DNA of 6,417 nucleotides. Source: Chloroflexota bacterium. Its GTDB lineage: Bacteria > Chloroflexota > UBA6077 > JACQUR01. The translations under genes were made by a program, and so were the position numbers. Below the pieces are notes generated by a model. The model had not been told where the DNA came from and did not search any database. It saw nothing but the letters and a program-made list of their open reading frames with translations. The stretch is from NCBI GenBank assembly GCA_016210245.1, contig JACQUR010000136.1, positions 1 to 6,417 on the forward strand. Reading direction: 5' to 3'. Shown here piece after piece: positions 1 through 4,916 of this stretch (the first letter of the stretch is position 1; every line of letters starts with the position of its first letter).

Positions 1-29
1 CCCCCCCCCCCCCCCCCCCCCCCCCCCCC
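1..29. repeat. Poly-C homopolymer at the window edge
   Basis: There are 29 consecutive C residues, followed by a few more C-runs broken by single Gs up to base 40. No gene overlaps it. A run of this length at the very start is either a true homopolymer or a contig-end or sequencing artefact, since poly-G/C is a common short-read error. The sequence alone cannot decide. Confidence 0.9.
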
Positions 30-42
30 GCCCCGCCCCGGT

Positions 43-65
43 GGGGGCGCGGGGCCCGCGCCCCC
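43..65. repeat. GC-rich near-perfect palindrome (hairpin)
   Basis: Arms at 43-53 (GGGGGCGCGGG) and 55-65 (its exact reverse complement) flank one central G at 54. Allowing a minimal loop this folds into a very stable hairpin on either strand. It lies just upstream of the first copy of the shared core at 63-86. No T-tract follows it in either direction, so I call it a repeat hairpin and not an intrinsic terminator. Confidence 0.75.
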
Positions 66-156
66 TCAGGGCCGCGGCTCGGATGGGCGGCCGGGGAGTG
101 TAGGGGCAGCCCCCAGTGGCTGCCCCCGCGCTCCCTCACGGTCGCGGCTCGGATGG
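63..156. repeat. Two copies of a 24-bp core, 70 bp apart
   Basis: Bases 63-86 and 133-156 match at 22 of 24 positions, with differences at 69/139 and 72/142. The common part ends in CGCGGCTCGGATGG. Each copy is preceded by a stem-loop (43-65 and 103-126), so the repeat unit looks like 'hairpin plus core', about 70 bp long. It lies downstream of the minus-strand DUF2085 gene and encodes nothing recognisable. Confidence 0.75.
103..126 (-). terminator. Hairpin downstream of the DUF2085 gene, possible terminator
   Basis: A perfect 9-bp stem pairs GGGGCAGCC (103-111) with GGCTGCCCC (118-126) around a 6-nt loop. In the minus direction it lies 38 nt past the stop codon of the DUF2085 gene, where a 3' end is expected. 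The transcript after the stem reads TACACT, with no U-run, so it is not a canonical intrinsic terminator. The stem is preceded by GTGTA, like the GTAGGGG hairpin units at the other end of the window, so it may simply belong to that repeat family. Confidence 0.4.
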
Positions 157-163
157 CGGTGCC

Positions 164-862
164 TCATGCCAGCCAGTCAAGGCCGAGGGGAACGAAGAGC
201 CAGGCGCGCAGCAGGTGCAGGGCCAGCAACTCGACCAGCGCCAGGCCCAGGGCCAGAGCCAGCGGGCGCACCGCCTGGCTGCGGTTGGCCGCCCGCCAGG
301 GGTGCGCGAGGCCGAGCAGAGCGGTGTTGGCGAGGGCGAAAGCAACCACTACCCCTCCGACGAGCAGCAGCGCCACGGGGTAGAGCAGCGCAGCCAGGTC
401 GGCCATCACCAGCAGCCAGCACAGGGCCAGCACGCCGACCGCGCCCAGGAGCTCGCCCATACTCTGGAGGGGCGCCTCCCAGTCGCCCTCGTCCCACAGG
501 CCGCAGGCGGCCGAGGGGAGCGTGAGCGCGGCCAGGGCGAGGCCGCAGAGCAAGCCGGTGGCGAAGCGCAGGCCGTTATCGGGAGGGTAGAGATGCGGCT
601 GGCCCAGGTCGAAGAGCAGGGCGTTCAGGCCGTCCGCGGCCATGAGCGCGATGAAGGTGCCCAGCGCCAGGGCGACCGCTCCGCCCGGGAAGCGCAGCGC
701 GCGCGCCCGGCCCAGGAGCAGGCAGTAGCCCAGGCCCGCCAGGAAGCCGCCGAAGATGCCGGCCATGCGCGCCTCCAGCGGCAGTTGCGCCTGGGCGATG
801 AAGAGCGAGTGTCCCGGGCGCTGGGCGCACACGCCGTAGAGCAGGTGGAAGAGGAGGCTCAT
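164..862 (-). CDS. DUF2085 family integral membrane protein
   Basis: This 232-residue membrane protein matches the DUF2085 pattern as I know it from Chloroflexota. It opens with FHLLYGVCAQRPGHSLF (residues 5-21), followed by LPLEARMAGIFGGF (27-40) and ADGLNALLF...PHLYPPDNGLR (76-99). About six hydrophobic segments are visible, at roughly 34-51, 62-84, 98-118, 137-154, 156-183 and 199-226. The usual CARCxG signature of many DUF2085 proteins is replaced by EARMAG, so the cysteines are absent. The ATG at 860-862 is the only possible start, because no other start codon lies between it and an in-frame stop at 884-886. No clear Shine-Dalgarno sequence precedes it. The biochemical function of the family is unknown and I do not assign one. 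It is divergent from the HAD gene, 7 bp away. Confidence 0.85.
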   Translation of the reverse strand: MSLLFHLLYGVCAQRPGHSLFIAQAQLPLEARMAGIFGGFLAGLGYCLLLGRARALRFPGGAVALALGTFIALMAADGLNALLFDLGQPHLYPPDNGLRFATGLLCGLALAALTLPSAACGLWDEGDWEAPLQSMGELLGAVGVLALCWLLVMADLAALLYPVALLLVGGVVVAFALANTALLGLAHPWRAANRSQAVRPLALALGLALVELLALHLLRAWLFVPLGLDWLA

Positions 863-869
863 CCGAGGG

Positions 870-1673
870 ATGGTAGCACAGGCTCAGGACTCGCTGCCCC
901 GTCCGCGCGGCCTGCTGGTCGACCTGGATGGGGTGGTGTACATCGGCGAGCGGCCGATTCCCGGCGCGGCGGAGTTCTTTGCCCGCCTGCGCGAGCGCGG
1001 GGTGCCCTTCGTGCTGATCACCAACAACTCGACCCAGACGCCAGCGCAGTTCGTGGAGAAGCTGGCGCGGATGGGCATCCGGGTACACACCGAGGAGGTG
1101 CTGAGCAGCGCTGAGGCGACGGGCGCCTACCTCGCCCGCGTGGCCCGCCCGGGCGCTCGGGTCTACCTCATCGGCGAGGCGGGCCTGCGCGCCGCACTGG
1201 CCGCGCGGGGCTTCCAGGAGGACGAACGACGCCCGGAAGTCGTGGCCGTCGGCCTGGACCGCGCCTTCGACTATCGCAAGCTCACCCTCGCCATCCGCGC
1301 CGTCCAGGCCGGGGCGCAGTTGATCGGCGCCAATCCGGACGTCACGCTGCCTACTGAGGAGGGGGACGCACCGGGCTCGGGCGCCTTTCTGGCTGCCATC
1401 TCCGCGGCCACGGGCGTGCAGCCCACCATCGTCGGCAAGCCTGAGCCGACGATGCTCGAGTACGGGGCCTCCCAGTTGGGATTGCTGCCTGCCGAGGTGG
1501 GCGTGGTGGGCGACCGGCTCGACACCGACATCCTGGGAGCCAAACGAGCCGGCATGGTAGCGATACTGGTCCTGACCGGAGTGGCCAGCCAGGCCGACCT
1601 GGAGCGCAGCTCCATCCAGCCAGACCTGGTGGTGGATGATCTGCCCGGTCTGGGCGCCTGGCTCCTCGGGTAG
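870..1673 (+). CDS. HAD-IIA family sugar/aryl phosphatase (NagD/AraL-like)
   Basis: A 267-residue cytosolic haloacid-dehalogenase-superfamily phosphatase of subclass IIA. Motif I is DLDGVVY (residues 18-24), with nucleophile D18 and acid/base D20. Motif II is LITNNST (49-55). The cap lies between, and contains GANPDVTLPTEEG (153-165). Motif III lysine is in VGKPEP (K190), and motif IV is GDRLDTDI (214-221), the magnesium-binding acids. All catalytic elements are present and the length is normal for NagD, AraL and p-nitrophenyl phosphatase relatives, so it should be active on a small phosphomonoester. The substrate cannot be read from sequence. The ATG at 870 lies about 12 nt after GAGGAGG (851-857), a weak but usable ribosome binding site. 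It diverges from the DUF2085 gene and converges on the NHLP-clan gene. Confidence 0.93.
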   Translation: MVAQAQDSLPRPRGLLVDLDGVVYIGERPIPGAAEFFARLRERGVPFVLITNNSTQTPAQFVEKLARMGIRVHTEEVLSSAEATGAYLARVARPGARVYLIGEAGLRAALAARGFQEDERRPEVVAVGLDRAFDYRKLTLAIRAVQAGAQLIGANPDVTLPTEEGDAPGSGAFLAAISAATGVQPTIVGKPEPTMLEYGASQLGLLPAEVGVVGDRLDTDILGAKRAGMVAILVLTGVASQADLERSSIQPDLVVDDLPGLGAWLLG

Positions 1674-1747
1674 CAGCGCACAGAGCAGCGCACACCAATC
1701 ACTAGACCAGTGGGGCGCGGCGAGGCGTCCAGGTAGCCAGAACCTGC

Positions 1748-1972
1748 CTAGGATGGCCAGTAGAACCAGCCCGGACGCTTCGACCGCCGCTCGTCCAGGA
1801 CGCTACTCTCCTCCTCGGTCTCCTCCGCCCGAATCATGCGCAGCGCGGCGGCCTCCTCGGAAGTGAGGTCATAGTCCGCCAGCGCTGCCTCGGGCTCGAG
1901 CAGGAGTCGACGCCGAAAGGCGGGGTCGGATAGGGCACGGTTCAGGATCTCCTGAACCGCCTCGTGCGACAT
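1748..1972 (-). CDS. NHLP-clan (nitrile hydratase leader-like) small protein, possible RiPP precursor
   Basis: This 74-residue protein starts MSHEAVQEILNRALSDPAFR and continues LLLEPEAALADYDLTSEEAAALR. That is the pattern of the NHLP/Nif11-related leader families, close to the Os1348 type: a short helix, a DPxFR turn, a PExAL helix, then DLTxEE. The tail runs LDERRSKRPGWFYWPS (59-74) and has no cysteine and no GG/GA processing site. Some family members precede RiPP modification genes, but none is seen here, so an orphan precursor or an unrelated small regulatory or scaffold role are both open. The start is secure: AAGGAG (complement of 1982-1987) lies 9 nt upstream of the ATG, and a promoter candidate is at 2035-2063. 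It converges with the HAD gene, leaving 74 bp between stop codons. Confidence 0.8.
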   Translation of the reverse strand: MSHEAVQEILNRALSDPAFRRRLLLEPEAALADYDLTSEEAAALRMIRAEETEEESSVLDERRSKRPGWFYWPS

Positions 1973-2034
1973 GCGGTCGCGCTCCTTACAGTGCCAGTTG
2001 GGATCCGCGGAGCCAGCACCAGCCCAGTTCCGTA

Positions 2035-2063
2035 ACAGTACTCACACCGTGCGCGTCTGTCAA
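2035..2063 (-). promoter_or_regulatory. Sigma70-like promoter for the NHLP-clan gene
   Basis: On the minus strand, a perfect -35 TTGACA (2058-2063) and a -10-like TACTGT (2035-2040, 3 of 6 to consensus) are separated by exactly 17 bp. The predicted start near 2028 gives a leader of about 55 nt carrying the AAGGAG ribosome binding site. The surroundings (about 2025-2080) are visibly richer in A and T than the rest of the window, which supports a promoter. The -10 is the weak part. Confidence 0.55.
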
Positions 2064-2379
2064 TTAGTACTTTCTTCTCACTCGCACCCATTCCGGGGCG
2101 CACCGCTCGACGTTTCCGTGCGTCCAGCGCCAGCGTCCGCAACGAGTCGAGGGCGACCACGGGCCGATGTTCGACCTACGGGCCGTGTGACCTCCCACAC
2201 CCGCGCAGCCGTGCATCGCCACCTGACAACATCATTCTAGCTTGTAGTCGATGCCGCGACCAGATGTATCCTGGCCGTCCAGGTCGCCAGCAGGCCACGG
2301 AGCGCCAGAAGGGCACGCAGCGGACGCGTGGGGGGCTAGGCAGCGCAAGCGCCAGCCAGGGTGCAAGAATTGGGCCGTG

Positions 2380-2421
2380 AGGTCTCTCCGTCGCGGGACT
2401 GCGCGCCCCCAGGGGAGACCT
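2380..2421 (-). terminator. Hairpin after the protease gene, weak terminator candidate
   Basis: Arms AGGTCTCTCC (2380-2389) and GGGGAGACCT (2412-2421) pair over 10 positions with one imperfect pair, around a 22-nt GC-rich loop. In the minus direction the stem begins 12 nt past the protease stop codon, the right place for a terminator. What follows is CACGGCCCAATTCTT, which has no immediate U-run, so intrinsic termination is uncertain. Confidence 0.35.
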
Positions 2422-2432
2422 GGCTTGCCCTC

Positions 2433-3251
2433 TTACGGCGGCATGGGCGCAAAGTAGAGCAACAGGAGTGCGACGGCGTTGTTGAAGCCGTGGGCCACGA
2501 TCCCGGGCACCACGCTGCGGTTCCTGTGACACAGCCAGGCGAGGAGGAGGCCCATGGCGAAGATGGGCAGCGCCGCCGGCAGATTCACGTGGAGCAGGGC
2601 GAACAGGGCCGCGCTCAGCGGGTACGCCCAGCGGGCGCCGCGGGCGACCAGGTAGGCGCGAAAGACGAACCCGCGAAAGAACAACTCCTCGGCAATCGGG
2701 GCCAGGACCGCTCCCACGAGCAACACGAGCAGGAGCTGGGGCAGGTCCAGCTCCCGCGCCCAGAGGTACCCGGCCAACTGGGTCTGGCGCACGCCGAACG
2801 CCTCGGCCATGGCCACCTGCACCAGGACGCTCACCAGGAACAGGAGGGGGCCGGCCGCCAGCCCGGCGAGCAGCCGCGCCGGGAGACGGCCCGGCGCGCG
2901 CCACGTTGGCCCCATCGCACGTCGGGCCCGCAGCGCCCACGCGAGCCCGACGAAGGCGAGCAACGTTCCCTCCTGGGCGAGCGCCGCGATCAAGAAGCCC
3001 GGCAAGGAGTGGATGCCCCCGGCCGGGTGGAGCAGGCGGAACAGAGGCAGGGCCACCAGGTTGCTCAGCGCGAGCACGGCGAGCACGCTGGCCAGGATGG
3101 TCCGATGGACCGCGCGCTCCGGGCACGCCAGCGCCTCGAGCGCGGTGCCGACCAGACGCTTCAGAGGGACGCGGGGACACGGAGACGCGGAGACGGGGAG
3201 ACGCGGAGGTGGAAGGCCTCTCCCCGCGTCTCCCCGTCTCCCCGTCCCCAC
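2433..3251 (-). CDS. CPBP family intramembrane glutamic endopeptidase (CAAX protease-like)
   Basis: The protein has several membrane segments and the three conserved motifs of the CPBP/Rce1 (ABI) family: EELFFRG with E188, E189 and R193, then FALLH with H221, then HGFNN with H254 and N258. In Rce1-type enzymes these Glu and His residues form the active site in the membrane; bacterial members include bacteriocin-immunity and protein-processing enzymes, and the substrate here is unknown. The start is doubtful. The only in-frame start between the dcd stop (3288-3290) and the first membrane helix is a GTG at 3249-3251, inside a GAC-rich repeat, so residues 1 to about 29 (rich in R, P, G and S) are repeat-encoded and unlike the family. 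The next in-frame GTG (residue 56) is already inside the first membrane segment. It lies 36 nt after dcd in the same frame and direction, so read-through from the nrdR operon is plausible. Confidence 0.85.
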   Translation of the reverse strand: MGTGRRGDAGRGLPPPRLPVSASPCPRVPLKRLVGTALEALACPERAVHRTILASVLAVLALSNLVALPLFRLLHPAGGIHSLPGFLIAALAQEGTLLAFVGLAWALRARRAMGPTWRAPGRLPARLLAGLAAGPLLFLVSVLVQVAMAEAFGVRQTQLAGYLWARELDLPQLLLVLLVGAVLAPIAEELFFRGFVFRAYLVARGARWAYPLSAALFALLHVNLPAALPIFAMGLLLAWLCHRNRSVVPGIVAHGFNNAVALLLLYFAPMPP

Positions 3252-3283
3252 GTCTTCGTGTCTCCGCGTCCCCGCGTCTCCGC
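3166..3283. repeat. GAC-rich imperfect inverted repeat between dcd and the protease
   Basis: The stretch is built from short variants of GGAGACGCG and GGGGACGCG on the left (3166-3208) and their complements on the right (3219-3283). The best arms match perfectly over 17 bp (3189-3205 against 3225-3241) with 19 nt between them, and weaker pairing continues outward. The transcript can form a long hairpin directly after the dcd stop codon. It looks like an inserted intergenic repeat; no transposase is present. It overlaps the predicted start of the protease gene. Confidence 0.85.
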
Positions 3284-3287
3284 TTGC

Positions 3288-3872
3288 TCAGGACTTCGCG
3301 CGGTTCCAGTCCGAGAAGTCGAGGTGCAGGCGGCTGGCGGTGGGGGCGTCCTGGCCCTGGTACTTGCTGCCCAGGGCGCGCTGGCCATAGGGGGTCTCGG
3401 CCGGAGTGGTCATGCGCTGGAAGGAGATCTGGGCGATGCGCATGCCCGGGTAGAGCGCGATGGGCAGGTTGGCCAGGTTGGACATCTCCAGGGTGATGTG
3501 GCCCGAGAACCCGGGGTCGATGAAGCCCGCGGTCGAGTGGATGACAATCCCCAGCCGCCCGAGCGAGCTGCGGCCGTCCAGGCGCGCCACCAGGTCGTCG
3601 GGCAGGGTGACCTTCTCGACGGTGCTGCCCAGCACGAACTCCTTGGGATGGATGATGATCGGCTGGTCCTCCCCGACCTCGATCAGGTCCATGACGTCGT
3701 CGACCCGATCGCGCACGTCGATGAAGGGCTTCTGGGTGTTGCGAAAGACGAGGAAGCGCCGGCCCAGCCGCAGGTCGACGCTCGAGGGCTGGACCATGGA
3801 TGGCTCGAACGGCTCGACGACCAGGCGGCCGGCGGCGATCTCCTCTCGGATGGACCGATCGCTCAAGATCAC
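3288..3872 (-). CDS. dcd: dCTP deaminase, probably the bifunctional dCTP deaminase/dUTP diphosphatase type
   Basis: A 194-residue cytosolic enzyme that deaminates dCTP to dUTP, and in the bifunctional type also hydrolyses it to dUMP for thymidylate synthesis. The start VILSDRSIREEI is canonical. The core GRSSLGRLG (100-108) carries S102 and R106, and E129 follows in HITLEMSN; these correspond to S111, R115 and E138 of the E. coli enzyme at a constant offset of 9. The stretch HSTAGFIDPGFSG (112-124) resembles the Mycobacterium tuberculosis bifunctional enzyme and differs from the VTAHRIDPGW of monofunctional E. coli Dcd, so I infer bifunctionality. The C-terminal SKYQGQ loop (169-174) is present. 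Translation starts at GTG (3870-3872), with AGGAG (complement of 3884-3888) 11 nt upstream. This GTG overlaps the previous gene's TGA in a GTGA junction, implying translational coupling. Confidence 0.95.
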   Translation of the reverse strand: MILSDRSIREEIAAGRLVVEPFEPSMVQPSSVDLRLGRRFLVFRNTQKPFIDVRDRVDDVMDLIEVGEDQPIIIHPKEFVLGSTVEKVTLPDDLVARLDGRSSLGRLGIVIHSTAGFIDPGFSGHITLEMSNLANLPIALYPGMRIAQISFQRMTTPAETPYGQRALGSKYQGQDAPTASRLHLDFSDWNRAKS

Positions 3873-4312
3873 GGCGCCGCGGTCTCCTGGAGGGGCGGGA
3901 TACGCCGGGCCACGCGGGAGAGGGGGTGGCCCTTGGCCCGCAGCTCCCAACTGAAGAACCAACCAAAGGGCGTGCGCGAACACTCCAGCCCCTCGGTCTG
4001 CAAGGCGCTGGCGACCGCGTCCAGCACAGCCACGCTGGCCTGGGGATCGGCCGGGAGGCCGAAGAGGTGGGCGAAGGGGTGCAGCATGGCGCGCCGCGCC
4101 CCCACCTGGCGGGCCAGCTTGCGGATCTCCATCGCCGCGCCGGCCACCACCTCCTGCTGGCGGCTCTCGTCGCCTCGCTCGACGCTGGCCAGGACCAACA
4201 GCCCCTCCTCCAGGGTGAAGGTGCGCTCGGCCAGTGGCTCGACCAGCGCGGAGCGTCCGCGCTGGGTGGCGGTACACGAGAAATGGTCGACGTGGAAGAT
4301 CAAGATGCGCAC
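3869..4312 (-). CDS. Free-standing archaeal-type threonyl-tRNA synthetase editing domain protein
   Basis: A 147-residue protein matching the N-terminal editing domain of archaeal threonyl-tRNA synthetase (D-aminoacyl-tRNA-deacylase-like fold), which removes serine mischarged on tRNA-Thr. It aligns end to end with the Pyrococcus abyssi domain as I recall it: MRILIFHVD at the start, HPFAHLFG (78-85) with H82 matching H83, PFGW (115-118), and KGHPLSRVAR (127-136). There is no catalytic or anticodon-binding synthetase domain, so it is a stand-alone protein. The archaeal catalytic lysine (K121, in PFGYYK) aligns with F120 in PFGWFF. Translation starts at GTG (4310-4312), 3 nt after the nrdR stop and with no clear ribosome binding site, which suggests re-initiation after nrdR. 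Its stop overlaps the dcd start. A trans-editing factor or a repurposed nucleotide/tRNA-binding protein are both possible. Confidence 0.88.
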   Translation of the reverse strand: MRILIFHVDHFSCTATQRGRSALVEPLAERTFTLEEGLLVLASVERGDESRQQEVVAGAAMEIRKLARQVGARRAMLHPFAHLFGLPADPQASVAVLDAVASALQTEGLECSRTPFGWFFSWELRAKGHPLSRVARRIPPLQETAAP

Positions 4313-4315
4313 GGC

Positions 4316-4768
4316 TCAGGACGGCAGCAGCTTGCGCAGCTCCTCCTCGAACGAGGAGATGTCCGCGAACGCCCGGTAGACCGAGGCGAAGCGGATGTAG
4401 GCCACCTTGTCGAGCCCGCGCAGCTTCTCCACCACCAGGTCGCCCACCACTCGACTCGGCACCTCCAGCACATCGCGCCCGCGCAGCTCCGCCTCGATCT
4501 GGTCGACCAGGCGCTCGATCGTCTCGGCGCTGATCGGGCGCTTGGTACACGCCTTCTGGATGCTCGCCCGCAGCTTCGCCCGGTCGAACTCCTGGCGGCG
4601 GCCGTCCTTCTTGGCCACCATCAGGCTCACGACCTCCGGCCGCTCCAGGGTGGTGAAGCGTCCCTCGCAGACCAGGCACTGTCTGCGCCGCCGCGTCACC
4701 GCCGCCTCGTCGGCGTCGCGCTTATCGATGACCCTCGTCTTGCCGGCCGAGCAATAGGGACAGCGCAT
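4316..4768 (-). CDS. nrdR: Transcriptional repressor NrdR
   Basis: A 150-residue repressor of ribonucleotide reductase genes. It begins MRCPYC with the zinc ribbon cysteines C3, C6, C31 and C34, and RRRRQCLVC (26-34) forms the second half with its basic DNA-binding patch. The ATP-cone domain follows at about 46-137 (FDRAKLRASIQKAC, then LDKVAYIRFASVYRAF). Through the cone it binds ATP or dATP, and the dATP form represses. Length and motifs are normal for the family, so it should be functional. The start is ATG at 4766-4768 with no Shine-Dalgarno sequence; the upstream bases on this strand read TCTTCCTGACG. The promoter at 4781-4809 would start transcription only about 4-8 nt before the ATG. 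It is the first gene of the run, 3 nt ahead of the editing-domain gene. No ribonucleotide reductase gene lies in the window. Confidence 0.97.
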   Translation of the reverse strand: MRCPYCSAGKTRVIDKRDADEAAVTRRRRQCLVCEGRFTTLERPEVVSLMVAKKDGRRQEFDRAKLRASIQKACTKRPISAETIERLVDQIEAELRGRDVLEVPSRVVGDLVVEKLRGLDKVAYIRFASVYRAFADISSFEEELRKLLPS

Positions 4769-4780
4769 CGTCAGGAAGAG

Positions 4781-4809
4781 ATGCTACGGACTTGTGGGAA
4801 CGGTGTCAA
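4781..4809 (-). promoter_or_regulatory. Promoter of the nrdR operon, giving a near-leaderless mRNA
   Basis: On the minus strand, -35 TTGACA (4804-4809, 6 of 6) and -10 TAGCAT (4781-4786, 4 of 6) are spaced by 17 bp. The predicted start falls at about 4772-4776, only 4-8 nt before the nrdR ATG. This is consistent with the absence of a ribosome binding site there. It is the best sigma70-type promoter in the window. Confidence 0.7.
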
Positions 4810-4823
4810 GGAGTTTCGCAGGC

Positions 4824-4852
4824 TTGTGGACGCGCGGGCCGGGGGATACCAT
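4824..4852 (+). promoter_or_regulatory. Candidate promoter of the MFS transporter gene
   Basis: TTGTGG (4824-4829, 3 of 6 to the -35 consensus) and TACCAT (4847-4852, 4 of 6 to the -10) are 17 bp apart. The predicted start near 4859 leaves a leader of about 58 nt carrying GGGGAGGA (4906-4913). Its -35 is 14 bp from the -35 of the divergent nrdR promoter, so the two are back to back. Moderate support only. Confidence 0.4.
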
Positions 4853-4916
4853 CGCTGCGGAACGAACCGCGGCGCCGCCGCCAGGCGAGGCCAGGCCGGT
4901 TGAACGGGGAGGACAC

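Larger units (their letters stand above)
1973..2432. other. 460-bp gap without a convincing gene
   Basis: Between the NHLP-clan start and the protease stop I find no ORF with a recognisable family or credible initiation. It contains the promoter at 2035-2063, a weak minus-strand -10-like TAGAAT (2234-2239) with only a 3-of-6 -35 at 2257-2262, a small inverted repeat (GTGTG 2185-2189, CACAC 2196-2200) and a larger hairpin at 2380-2421. A minus-strand reading frame with a CEYCYGTG motif (start 2160, stop 1942) is treated under the findings. Confidence 0.6.

Noticed and set aside
116..1114. A 332-codon plus-strand ORF from the left edge into the HAD gene
   Set aside because: It is antisense to the DUF2085 gene and then runs out of frame through the HAD gene; the translation is low-complexity Q/E/R-rich.
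1671..1694. AGCAGCGCACA repeated twice after the HAD stop codon
   Set aside because: It is a two-copy, 12-bp duplication with no hairpin or known signal, too small to interpret.
1726..2290. CGTCCAGGT(A/C)GCCAG at 1726-1740 and 2276-2290 as insertion-site repeats flanking the NHLP-clan gene
   Set aside because: A single 14-of-15 match is about what chance gives in a GC-rich window of this size, and no mobile-element ends accompany it.
2176..3966. A 596-codon minus-strand ORF spanning the protease and dcd
   Set aside because: It is in a different frame from both real genes and has R/P/G-rich composition without a domain, so it is a GC-driven shadow.
2361..4379. A 672-codon plus-strand ORF opposite the protease, dcd and the editing-domain gene
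   Set aside because: It is fully antisense to three well-supported genes, its translation is Q/H/R/G-rich with no recognisable domain, and long antisense frames are expected at this GC content.
4794..4916. A 41-residue N-terminal extension of the transporter from GTG at 4794
   Set aside because: The ATG at 4917 has a strong Shine-Dalgarno sequence, and the extension crosses both promoter candidates and does not look like MFS sequence.
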